Shown here: positions 1 to 5,654 of the stretch, one piece after another
Layout of the letters: the number at the start of each line of letters is the position of its first letter
How positions within the stretch are numbered: position 1 is the first letter of the stretch
Origin: CALJUZ01 sp003387805
GTDB lineage: Bacteria; Bacillota; Limnochordia; Limnochordales; ZCTH02-B6
Assembly (NCBI GenBank): GCA_937975235.1
Contig: CALJUZ010000121.1
Span: forward strand, 1 to 11,006
DNA: 11,006 nt
Direction of reading: 5' to 3'
Made by a program: the position numbers and the translations under genes
The notes under the pieces: generated by a model
Told to the model about the DNA's origin: nothing
Databases searched by the model: none
The model's input: only the letters and a program-made list of their open reading frames with translations

Positions 1-183
1 AGGGACAAACGTCCATCATGGCCGCACCAAACGCCCCGTCAACACGGGACACCCTCCTCTGCCCCCCGGCGGCCGGCGCGACCCATAATAAAGTTGCAAG
101 CGAAGCCGCGGGTAGGTGCCGCGCTGACAACGGAACAACCGACGCGGCCGACTGCCCCGTACGTTTACGAGGAGGGACTGGAA

Positions 184-741
184 ATGGCGGAGATTCGTGG
201 AGCGACGTTTACGCACAAGCTGTTTCACACCCGGTCCTTTGCCTGGCTTTGGGCAGTCGTCCGGGTATGGCTCGGATGGCAGTGGCTGACGGCCGGGTGG
301 GGCAAGCTGTTCAATCCGGCGTGGATGGAAACCGGCGCCGCGCTGCGGGGCTACTTCACCAACGCGCTGGGCGGCACGGCCATCAACTACGACTGGTACC
401 GGGCGTTCTTGAACTTCTTGCTGGAGGGCGGCCACTACACCTGGTTCGCCAAGCTGGTCGTCATCGGTGAGGTGCTGGTCGGTCTCGGCCTGATTCTCGG
501 CGCCTTCACCGGCATCGCCGCCTTCTTCGGCGCCTTCATGAACATGGCGTTCATGCTGGCCGGCACCACCAGCAGCAACCCGGTCCTGTTCACGGTGGCC
601 ATCCTGATTATGGCGGCGTGGAAAGTGGCCGGCTGGTACGGCCTGGACCGCTGGCTCCTGGCCGAGGTCGGCACGCCCTGGCAGCCCGGCCGGACCATCG
701 CCCGCTGGCTGGGGCGCGACACCGAAGCGGAAGCGCACTGA
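184..741 (+). CDS. DoxX-family integral membrane protein
   Basis: The product is a 185-residue, strongly hydrophobic protein. The ATG at 184 is chosen because GGAGGG lies 8 to 13 bases upstream (171-176); an upstream in-frame TTG would add a tail with no ribosome binding site. A membrane-associated region rich in Trp lies at about residues 19-40. It is followed by a soluble loop (about 45-85) and three likely transmembrane helices at about 88-107, 109-130 and 133-152, with a basic, hydrophilic C-terminus. The pattern of an early helix, a 'GWxKL.NP' turn and later Gly/Ala-rich helices fits the DoxX/DoxD superfamily, which is related to the small subunit of archaeal thiosulfate:quinone oxidoreductase. 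In bacteria most members have no assigned reaction. The gene appears monocistronic, with no partner gene beside it, so no substrate is proposed. The family is fairly sure; the function is not known. Confidence 0.82.
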   Translation: MAEIRGATFTHKLFHTRSFAWLWAVVRVWLGWQWLTAGWGKLFNPAWMETGAALRGYFTNALGGTAINYDWYRAFLNFLLEGGHYTWFAKLVVIGEVLVGLGLILGAFTGIAAFFGAFMNMAFMLAGTTSSNPVLFTVAILIMAAWKVAGWYGLDRWLLAEVGTPWQPGRTIARWLGRDTEAEAH

Positions 742-1045
742 GGCTGCAGCGTACCACGGCGTACGTTGAGCATAGAAGGCAGACGGACGGTTACGGACGT
801 ACACCGTAGACGACACCTCTCGACGACACGTGCACCGACCGACTGACTGCGACAGACGCCGCCTGCGGGTTCCCCCCTGTCGACCCGCAGGCAGCCCCCG
901 ACGGCGGCCAGGCTCACCCCCCTGGCCGCCTCCCCCTTCCCTCCTCTTTTCGTCTTCCTCGGCGCCAAATGAAGCCTGACGACGACGTTTCGCCGGAACC
1001 TGACGGGCTTCTTCCGGCCGCGCTGCGAAAGGGCGAAATTTTTTG
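742..1045. other. gene-free stretch between doxX and the met promoter
   Basis: No convincing reading frame was seen on either strand in these 304 bases. The first 110 bases are CGAC/GTAC-rich with no recognisable element. Bases 861-930 hold two consecutive perfect 10-bp hairpins, listed separately. They are followed by a pyrimidine-rich run (931-950) and an unremarkable stretch up to the met promoter. Confidence 0.6.
861..950 (+). terminator. tandem hairpins, probable terminator of the doxX transcript
   Basis: The first stem pairs 861-870 with 883-892 (10 bp, 12-base loop). The second pairs 903-912 with 921-930 (10 bp, 8-base loop). Both are perfect and very GC-rich. A C/T run at 931-950 ends in four Ts, followed by a further T/C-rich stretch. 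The hairpins start about 120 bases after the doxX stop and end about 115 bases before the met promoter, so transcription end of doxX is the simplest role. The long pyrimidine tail is not a classical uniform U-tract, so the second hairpin could also be a processed 3' end or a site where RNA polymerase is only slowed. Confidence 0.55.
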
Positions 1046-1074
1046 TTGACACGGCCGCAAGCCGCGGATATACT
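1046..1074 (+). promoter_or_regulatory. sigma-A-type promoter of the metYX operon
   Basis: A perfect -35 box TTGACA at 1046-1051 and a -10 box TATACT at 1069-1074 are separated by 17 bases. A T-rich run lies just upstream (1039-1044). Transcription would begin near 1081, about 43 bases before the riboswitch aptamer, which is the expected arrangement for an S-box leader. Confidence 0.9.
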
Positions 1075-1123
1075 ACCCGTAACGTCGATCGGCGTGACAA
1101 CTGAATAGCGCATGTTGCCTCGA

Positions 1124-1250
1124 CTCTTATCAAGAGCGGCGGAGGGACTGGCCCAATGAAGCCCGGCAACCGGCAGCTCATTTGCTGCAGCGGTGCCAAT
1201 TCCTGCAGGACGGCGGCTCGTCGAAGGCGAGCGGTCCTGAGAGATGAGAG
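1124..1250 (+). ncRNA. SAM-I (S-box) riboswitch aptamer
   Basis: The conserved S-box core is readable in order. The 5' P1 strand is CTCTTATC at 1124-1131. Next come the kink-turn region with GAGGGACTGGCCC and ATGAAGCCCGGCAACC, the GGTGCCAATTCC block at 1192-1203, and a GC hairpin (P4) around 1210-1236. The 3' P1 strand is GATGAGAG at 1243-1250, which pairs with the 5' strand over 8 bp including one G-U. Family members bind S-adenosylmethionine and turn off downstream methionine genes. Here the element sits between a consensus promoter and metY-metX, so repression of homocysteine synthesis when SAM is plentiful is the clear reading. Confidence 0.97.
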
Positions 1251-1281
1251 GGGGGTGCGAACGCTACGGAAATGTACGTAT

Positions 1282-1307
1282 CGCCTCTCCTCCGGAGGGG
1301 CGTTTTT
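1282..1307 (+). terminator. riboswitch-controlled intrinsic terminator
   Basis: A 9-bp stem (1282-1290 with 1294-1302, one G-U) has a 3-base loop and is followed by five Ts at 1303-1307. The 3' strand of aptamer P1 (GAGAGG, 1246-1251) is complementary to CCTCTC at 1284-1289 inside the terminator's 5' arm. Pairing of these two would form the antiterminator. With SAM bound, P1 is closed, the terminator can fold and transcription stops. This is the standard S-box OFF switch. Confidence 0.92.
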
Positions 1308-1463
1308 CATGCCCCCCATGTCGTCGCTGTTGCGAACCGGGCGGGCCCGCCAGGGCGGGCGCCGGCCACGGGCAGCGGCCGAGAGGCGCCGGCCGTGCGG
1401 CGCCCGGACCCTTGCGGACGCCCGGTTCAAGGAAACGCCGAAAAACATGGGAGGTCGCTATCC

Positions 1464-2777
1464 GTGGCGAACGAAGCGCAGAGCCAACCGCAGTACAGGC
1501 TGGAAACGCTGGCGGTGCACGCGGGCCAGCAGCCCGACCCGGCCACCGGCTCCCGGGCGGTGCCCATCTACCAGACCACGTCGTACGTCTTCAACAACGC
1601 CGAGCACGCGGCGGACTTGTTTGCACTGAAGCAGTTCGGCAACATCTACACCCGCATCATGAACCCCACCACCGACGTGTTCGAGCAGCGCATCGCGGCG
1701 CTGGAAGGCGGCGTAGGCGCGCTGGCCCTGGCGTCGGGCCAGACGGCCATCAGCTACGCCATCTTCACCATCGCCGGCGCCGGCGACGAAATCGTGTCGT
1801 CCAGCAGCCTGTACGGCGGCACGTACAACCTTTTCCAGCACTCGCTGCCCAAGCTGGGCATTACGACCAAGTTCGTCGACCCTTCGGATCCGGAAAACTT
1901 CCGCCGGGCCATCGGGCCGAAGACCAAGGCCGTCTTCGCCGAGATCATCGGCAACCCGAAAGGCGACGTCTTCGACGTGGAGGCCGTGGCCAAGATCGCC
2001 CACGAGGCGGGCGTGCCGCTCATCATCGACAACACCTTCGCCACGCCCGCGCTGTGCCGGCCCATCGAGTGGGGCGCGGACATCGTGGTGCACTCGGCCA
2101 CCAAGTTTATCGGCGGCCACGGCACGTCCATCGGCGGCGTCATCGTGGACGGCGGCCGGTTCGACTGGACCAACGGCCGCTTCCCCGCCCTGTCCGAACC
2201 GGATCCGAGCTACCACGGCATCAATTTCGCCGAGACGTTCGGGCCGCTGGCCTACATCATCAAGACCCGCGTCCACGTGCTGCGGGACTTCGGCGGCGCG
2301 CTGTCGCCGTTCAACTCGTTCCTGTTCCTGCAGGGCCTGGAGACGCTGCACCTGCGCATGGAGCGCCACAGCGAAAACGCGCTGCAGGTCGCGCGCTTCC
2401 TGGCCGAGCACCCGCTGGTATCTTGGGTCAGCTACCCCGGCCTGCCCGGCCACCCGTCGTACGAGCTGGCCCGCAAGTATCTGCCCAAAGGCGCCGGCTC
2501 CATCTTCTCCTTCGGCATCAAAGGCGGCTACGAGGCCGGCCGCCGCTTCATCGACAGCGTCAAGCTGTTCTCGCTGCTGGCCAACGTGGGCGACGCCAAG
2601 TCGCTGGTCATTCACCCGGCCAGCACGACGCACCAGCAGCTGACCGAAGAGGAGCAGCGGGCCGCGGGCGTCACCCCGGATCTCATCCGGCTGTCCATCG
2701 GCATCGAGCACGTGGACGACATCATCGAAGACTTGGACCAGGCACTGCGGGCGGCGGTGGGCGAGCGTGTCGCGTAG
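1464..2777 (+). CDS. metY: O-acetylhomoserine sulfhydrylase (aminocarboxypropyltransferase)
   Basis: This PLP enzyme joins O-acetyl-L-homoserine and sulfide to give L-homocysteine and acetate in the cytoplasm. The 437-residue length is normal for MetY (about 425-440). The GTG at 1464 is chosen because GGGAGGT at 1449-1455 is well spaced; the frame stays open upstream, but that part contains the riboswitch terminator and is leader. The Cys/Met-metabolism PLP fold is clear. It has an N-terminal 'TLAVHAGQ...YQTTSYVF' start, an 'ASGQTAI' block, 'IIDNTFATP' with the pyridine-binding Asp189, and 'HSATKFIGGHGT' with Schiff-base Lys214. A typical C-terminal domain ends in 'LSIGIEHVDDIIEDLDQAL'. An insertion between the Lys motif and the 'FNSFLFLQGLETL' segment separates MetY from the shorter cystathionine gamma-synthases. 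It is the first gene of an S-box operon, with metX overlapping its end. Confidence 0.96.
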   Translation: MANEAQSQPQYRLETLAVHAGQQPDPATGSRAVPIYQTTSYVFNNAEHAADLFALKQFGNIYTRIMNPTTDVFEQRIAALEGGVGALALASGQTAISYAIFTIAGAGDEIVSSSSLYGGTYNLFQHSLPKLGITTKFVDPSDPENFRRAIGPKTKAVFAEIIGNPKGDVFDVEAVAKIAHEAGVPLIIDNTFATPALCRPIEWGADIVVHSATKFIGGHGTSIGGVIVDGGRFDWTNGRFPALSEPDPSYHGINFAETFGPLAYIIKTRVHVLRDFGGALSPFNSFLFLQGLETLHLRMERHSENALQVARFLAEHPLVSWVSYPGLPGHPSYELARKYLPKGAGSIFSFGIKGGYEAGRRFIDSVKLFSLLANVGDAKSLVIHPASTTHQQLTEEEQRAAGVTPDLIRLSIGIEHVDDIIEDLDQALRAAVGERVA

Positions 2778-4017
2778 GGCGGCGGCGCTGCAGCAGACCG
2801 GGCCGGCGGCCCGGACCATCGACCCGGTGCGTCGCGCCGCGCGCGCGGCGGCCCGCCCGGGCGCCGGCCGGGCCGCCGGACCGGCGCCCAGCGCCTTCGA
2901 CAAAATCAAGCCGCGCCGGCACGTGCAGTACTTCACCTTCGCCGAAGACGAGCCGTTCGTGCTGGAGTGCGGCGAGACGCTGCAGCCGGTGACCATCGCC
3001 TACGAGACGTACGGGCGGCTGTCGCCCGCGCGGGACAACGCGATTCTCATCTGCCACGCGCTGACGGGCGACTCCCACTGCGCGAGCCACGGCCCCGACG
3101 ATCCGGAAGAAGGCTGGTGGGAGCCGCTGGTCGGTCCCGGCCGGGTCTTTGACACGAACAAGTACTTCGTCGTCTGCTCCAACGTCATCGGCGGCTGCCA
3201 GGGCAGCACCGGGCCCGCCACCATCTGCCCCGAGACCGGGCGGCCCTACGGGAGCCGTTTCCCGGTCATCACCATCGGCGACATGGTGCGGGCCCAGGCC
3301 AAGCTGGTGGAGTATCTGGGCATCGACAGCCTGCTGGCCGTGGCCGGCGGCTCCATGGGCGGCATGCAGGTGCTGGAGTGGGGCGTGCGCTTTCCCGAGC
3401 GAGTGCGGGGGCTCATCCCCATCGCGGCGCCGGCCCGCTCGTACCCGCAGGCCATCGCCTGGAACGAAGTGGGCCGCCAGGCCATCATGGCCGACCCGGA
3501 CTGGCGCGGCGGCGACTACTACGGCGGCCCCGGGCCGGTGCGGGGCCTGGCCACCGCCCGCATGCTGGGCATGATCACGTATCAGAGCGATGCGTCCATG
3601 CTCAAGAAGTTCGGGCGCGACATGGTGCCCGCCCGGGCCCGCCGGCCTTACACGCTGTCCACCCTGTTCCAGGTCGAAAGCTACCTGGAATATCAGGGGC
3701 AGAAGCTGGTCAACCGCTTCGACGCCAACACCTACCTCTACTTGACGCGGGCGCTGGACTTGTTCGACGTCAGCAAAGGGTACGGGTCGCTGGACGAAGC
3801 GCTGGGCCGCATCCAGTGCCCGACCTTGGTGGTGGGCGTCACCTCGGACATTTTGTACCCGGTGTACCAGCAGCTGGAAATCGTCGCGGCCTTGCAGCGG
3901 CGGGGCAGGCCGGTGGAGTACGCGGAAATTGACAGCCCCCACGGCCACGACGGGTTTCTGATCGACTTCCATATGATGGAGCCCGTCCTGGCGCGGTTTC
4001 TCGCCCGGCTGCGCTGA
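2767..4017 (+). CDS. metX: homoserine O-acetyltransferase
   Basis: The enzyme transfers acetyl from acetyl-CoA to L-homoserine, making the substrate of the neighbouring MetY. It has the alpha/beta-hydrolase fold of MetX, with early 'VTIAYETYG' and 'NAILICHALTGDSH' segments. The nucleophile elbow 'GGSMGG' carries Ser196; Asp361 lies in 'TSDILYP' and His394 in 'GHDGFL'. The 33-residue Asp-His distance equals that of the Haemophilus enzyme. The start is uncertain. The GTG at 2767 overlaps the metY stop by 11 bases and gives 416 residues, 35-50 longer than usual, with an Arg/Ala/Pro/Gly-rich first 45 residues. In-frame GTGs at 2827 and 2923 would shorten it, but neither has a visible ribosome binding site. 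The overlap suggests translational coupling, so 2767 is kept. Family homology starts only at about residue 53. Confidence 0.94.
   Translation: MSRRAAALQQTGPAARTIDPVRRAARAAARPGAGRAAGPAPSAFDKIKPRRHVQYFTFAEDEPFVLECGETLQPVTIAYETYGRLSPARDNAILICHALTGDSHCASHGPDDPEEGWWEPLVGPGRVFDTNKYFVVCSNVIGGCQGSTGPATICPETGRPYGSRFPVITIGDMVRAQAKLVEYLGIDSLLAVAGGSMGGMQVLEWGVRFPERVRGLIPIAAPARSYPQAIAWNEVGRQAIMADPDWRGGDYYGGPGPVRGLATARMLGMITYQSDASMLKKFGRDMVPARARRPYTLSTLFQVESYLEYQGQKLVNRFDANTYLYLTRALDLFDVSKGYGSLDEALGRIQCPTLVVGVTSDILYPVYQQLEIVAALQRRGRPVEYAEIDSPHGHDGFLIDFHMMEPVLARFLARLR
2846..2878 (+). repeat. perfect 10-bp inverted repeat in the 5' part of metX
   Basis: Bases 2846-2855 and 2869-2878 are perfect reverse complements around a 13-base GC-only loop. 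They lie 80-110 bases after the overlapping metY stop/metX start, within the stretch that would code for the non-conserved N-terminal extension. It could be a translational-control or RNA-processing hairpin, or simply a by-product of extreme GC content. Confidence 0.5.
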
Positions 4018-4036
4018 ACGAGCCCGAAAAAGACAA

Positions 4037-4059
4037 CGCCCGGGGAACAGCCCCGGGCG
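4037..4059. terminator. bidirectional terminator between metX and the 69-residue gene
   Basis: A perfect 9-bp GC stem (4037-4045 with 4051-4059) has a 5-base loop. It starts 20 bases after the metX stop. On the minus strand it is followed by TTGTCTTTTT, a good U-tract, 30 bases after the stop of the gene at 4089-4298. On the plus strand the following bases (CATTCATT) are only weakly T-rich. It therefore serves the minus-strand gene best and probably metX too. Confidence 0.82.
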
Positions 4060-4088
4060 CATTCATTGGAACACCGCCGCGCGGCGCG

Positions 4089-4298
4089 TCAGTCGCGGTG
4101 CCCGTAGTGCTTCGTGATGGACTCCACCTTGTCGCCGTCGATGACGAACAGCGAGTCCGACGACTTCAGGTAAATGACCCGGTTGTCGTAGTCGAACTTC
4201 GTATCACCCAAATGCAGCTCGAAGGTGGCGCCCGCGTCCGTGTGGATCATGATTTCGCCCCATTCCTTCAGCTGCTGCTCCACGAACTCCATTTTCAT
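4089..4298 (-). CDS. small hypothetical protein, 69 residues
   Basis: The gene is real by signals: an AGGAGGC site (4307-4313 on the plus strand) lies 8 bases before the ATG, and a U-tract terminator follows the stop. The product is not recognised. It begins with a short amphipathic helix (about residues 3-14). It then alternates hydrophobic and polar residues in what look like four to five beta strands (about 14-20, 24-30, 40-45, 49-54 and 57-62), ending in a His-rich tail 'KHYGHRD'. The Gly-strand-strand pattern would suit a small beta-barrel of the SH3 or Sm kind, possibly binding RNA; that is only inference from the pattern. It lies alone, divergent from tRNA-Arg. A second in-frame ATG two codons downstream cannot be excluded. 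Confidence 0.78.
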   Translation of the reverse strand: MKMEFVEQQLKEWGEIMIHTDAGATFELHLGDTKFDYDNRVIYLKSSDSLFVIDGDKVESITKHYGHRD

Positions 4299-4363
4299 CC
4301 GTCAACGCCTCCTTTTGTCTGAACGGATGTTCATAGATTCGCACAGTTCCGTCGTGCATCTTT

Positions 4364-4392
4364 ATTGTCTCCCAAATCCCTCCGGGCGACAA
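4364..4392 (-). promoter_or_regulatory. possible promoter of the 69-residue gene
   Basis: On the minus strand a TTGTCG -35-like box (4392-4387) and a GACAAT -10-like box (4369-4364) are separated by 17 bases. Each matches the sigma-A consensus at four of six positions. The start point would be near 4357, giving a leader of about 60 bases. It lies back-to-back with the tRNA promoter at 4407-4435. Confidence 0.35.
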
Positions 4393-4406
4393 GGGAAGAT
4401 CTTCGG

Positions 4407-4435
4407 TTGACGTTCGTACCCGGGCGTGGTACAAT
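4407..4435 (+). promoter_or_regulatory. sigma-A-type promoter of tRNA-Arg
   Basis: A -35 box TTGACG (4407-4412) and a -10 box TACAAT (4430-4435) are separated by 17 bases. The expected start point near 4442 is only about 14 bases before the mature tRNA 5' end, typical for a single-tRNA transcription unit. Confidence 0.85.
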
Positions 4436-4455
4436 GCTCTGTGCAGTGAGAGAAT

Positions 4456-4531
4456 GCGCCCGTAGCTCAGCGGATAGAGTAACGGACTACGAATCCGGAG
4501 GTCGGAGGTTCGAATCCTCCCGGGCGCGCCA
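4456..4531 (+). tRNA. tRNA-Arg (anticodon ACG)
   Basis: The 76-base cloverleaf has acceptor strands GCGCCCG and CGGGCGC that pair over 7 bp, discriminator G, and an encoded CCA end. The D-stem is GCTC/GAGT with one G-U. The anticodon loop is CTACGAA with ACG at 4489-4491. The T-arm is GGAGG-TTCGAAT-CCTCC. A34 would be converted to inosine by TadA so that CGU, CGC and CGA are read. The outermost anticodon-stem pair (27-43) appears as A-G, a mismatch; the other four pairs are canonical. It is a single-gene unit with its own promoter and terminator. Confidence 0.97.
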
Positions 4532-4535
4532 GTGA

Positions 4536-4571
4536 AAACGCCCTCGGGAAGCCTGTTTCCCGAGGGCGTTT
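4536..4571. terminator. bidirectional terminator of tRNA-Arg and the small-gene cluster
   Basis: A perfect 15-bp stem (4536-4550 with 4557-4571) has a 6-base loop. On the plus strand it ends in TTT and is followed by GTTGTTTCC, 5 bases after the tRNA. On the minus strand it ends in TTTT and lies about 30 bases after the stop of the gene at 4602-4817. It serves both convergent transcripts. Confidence 0.9.
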
Positions 4572-4601
4572 GTTGTTTCCCGCGGCTCGTCGCTTGGCCC
4601 G

Positions 4602-4817
4602 CTACCTCTGCGTGATGCGGTTGCGCGTGCTGGCGCGGATGCGGTTGTCGTTGTCGTTCTGGAAGAACGCCTGCAGGCTCGCGCCCACGTTGATGTTGTC
4701 ATCGCCCGCGCCCGGCGTCGTCTGCACCGCGACCGAGACGGGAACGTTTACGTTGACGATCTCTTGCTCCTTCTCGGCCTCGTAGCGGATTCTGCCCGTC
4801 TGTTTGCGAGCACCCAT
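4602..4817 (-). CDS. small hypothetical protein, third of a three-gene cluster
   Basis: The product has 71 residues. The ATG at 4817 is chosen because a GGTGGGA site sits directly upstream at normal spacing; an in-frame ATG at 4841 has none. The protein is not recognised. A basic start and a charged helix (about 1-20) are followed by a beta-like 'IVNVNVPVSVAVQ' run (20-32), a Gly/Asp turn, 'NINVGASLQAFFQ' (41-53), and an Asn/Asp/Arg-rich tail (54-71). It has no signal peptide or membrane helix. It lies 41 bases after the preceding gene of the cluster and is closed by the shared terminator at 4536-4571. The Asn-rich, Cys-free composition would suit a structural or assembly protein, but that is only an impression. 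Confidence 0.72.
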   Translation of the reverse strand: MGARKQTGRIRYEAEKEQEIVNVNVPVSVAVQTTPGAGDDNINVGASLQAFFQNDNDNRIRASTRNRITQR

Positions 4818-4858
4818 GGTTATCCCACCTTTCGTCGGCATCCCGGTTTAGTCCCGGT

Positions 4859-5206
4859 CTAATCCCGCTCCACCACGTTGCGGTTGTTTTTCTGGTAGTC
4901 CGCCGCGAAGTTGACGCTGATGGCCAGCGCCAGATAAATCGGGGGCAGGACGGCTTGCTGCGGCGATACCGGCGCGCCGTCGGCGTCCCCGGCGGATTCG
5001 GCGCCGTCATCGCGGCCGGTGGACGCCGCGTCGGCGGCCGAGGCGGAGCTTGGTGCCGCGGCGCTGCCGCCGCCCTCCGCCGACGGGCCCGTGGCCGGCC
5101 GGGCCGCGGTGTTGAGCGGACCCACTACGTTTTCCACCGTCATGTTGGCCTCGGCCTGGGCCACTTGCGCCGACGCGTTCACCAGCCGCTGCTTGGCTTT
5201 CTTCAC
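4859..5206 (-). CDS. small hypothetical protein with Ala/Ser/Gly linker, second of the cluster
   Basis: The product has 115 residues. Its GTG start overlaps the TGA of the gene before it (GTGA at 5206-5203), and AGGGTGA sits upstream at suitable spacing, so translation is probably coupled. It has two conserved-looking ends joined by a low-complexity linker. The N-terminal helix spans about 1-36 ('LVNASAQVAQAEANMTVENV'). Residues 37-82 are almost all Ala, Ser, Gly, Asp and Pro. A C-terminal hydrophobic/amphipathic helix at about 84-108 carries 'PIYLALAISVNFAADYQKNN'. The 'Y.ALA.S..FA...QKN' pattern faintly recalls RebB-type 'killing trait' proteins, which have 'Y.A.AHA....NA..NQQ'. I hold this only as a hypothesis. 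It has no signal peptide. Confidence 0.7.
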   Translation of the reverse strand: MKKAKQRLVNASAQVAQAEANMTVENVVGPLNTAARPATGPSAEGGGSAAAPSSASAADAASTGRDDGAESAGDADGAPVSPQQAVLPPIYLALAISVNFAADYQKNNRNVVERD

Positions 5207-5502
5207 CGTGCATCACCCTGTTCCGCGTCCTCGGGCGCCGCCGGCTGCTCCGCGTCGCCGGATGCGGAAGAAGTCACCCGGTTGACGGTGCGATCCAGCG
5301 TCTCCCTGAGCGCCGCCATGCGCCGGCTCAAGTCCGCGTTGGCCTGCTCCATGGCGGTGGCCGGCGCCGCGAGCGCGGTGCGGATCACGTCCTCGAGCCA
5401 CCCGCCCCGGAACAACACGTCCAGCAAAGCCGTCACGCCGGCCGCGTCCACTTCTTTTCCGTTGACGGTGGCGCGGATGTTGACGTTGGAATCCCGGCTC
5501 AT
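5203..5502 (-). CDS. small hypothetical protein, first of the cluster
   Basis: The product has 99 residues, starting at an ATG with AGGAGG seven bases upstream (the complement of CCTCCT at about 5510-5515). It is not recognised. Residues 5-18 ('SNVNIRATVNGKEV') look like a beta hairpin. A helix with a 'GG.LEDVI' turn follows (about 21-45). A long helix, probably coiled-coil, runs from about 46 to 76 ('ATAMEQANADLSRRMAALRE'). The last 20 residues are acidic, rich in Ala, Asp, Glu and Pro. It heads three short same-strand genes within 900 bases and overlaps the second. No clear promoter was seen in the 100 bases upstream. Confidence 0.72.
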   Translation of the reverse strand: MSRDSNVNIRATVNGKEVDAAGVTALLDVLFRGGWLEDVIRTALAAPATAMEQANADLSRRMAALRETLDRTVNRVTSSASGDAEQPAAPEDAEQGDAR

Positions 5503-5654
5503 AGGACTGCCTCCTTTCCTCTTGGTCTAGGCAATCCTATTCGCCCGTAGGCCGAGGCGGGTTAGTTCCCCGTTCTGATTCGCATCGTTTTCGTCACGGT
5601 TTCCCGGGAGCGGGGATGGAATTCGAAAAGACTAGGAAAGGAAGGGGGCGGCAG

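Noticed and set aside
84..122. CATAAT box (84-89) and TTGCAA (94-99) as a promoter for doxX.
   Set aside because: The boxes are in the wrong order for one promoter, and neither has a partner at 16-18 bases; no doxX promoter could be assigned.
1272..1463. In-frame upstream extension of metY beginning at the ATG at 1272.
   Set aside because: It runs through the riboswitch terminator stem and U-tract, has no ribosome binding site, and the product is Arg/Pro/Gly-rich and unlike MetY. The GTG at 1464 has a strong site.
1244..2992. 582-codon plus-strand frame overlapping metY in another phase.
   Set aside because: It begins inside the S-box aptamer and its translation is Arg/His-rich noise; metY in the correct phase has all catalytic motifs.
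4204..4434. 76-codon minus-strand frame overlapping the 69-residue gene, with a protein-like piece after an ATG near 4360.
   Set aside because: It overlaps the real gene out of frame for its last third, which turns into noise. The apparent ATG lies next to the likely transcription start and has only a weak GGGAG site.
4456..4531. tRNA-Arg as an attachment site for a genomic island carrying the three small genes.
   Set aside because: No integrase is present, no second copy of the tRNA 3' end was seen in the window, and the base composition of the cluster matches its surroundings.
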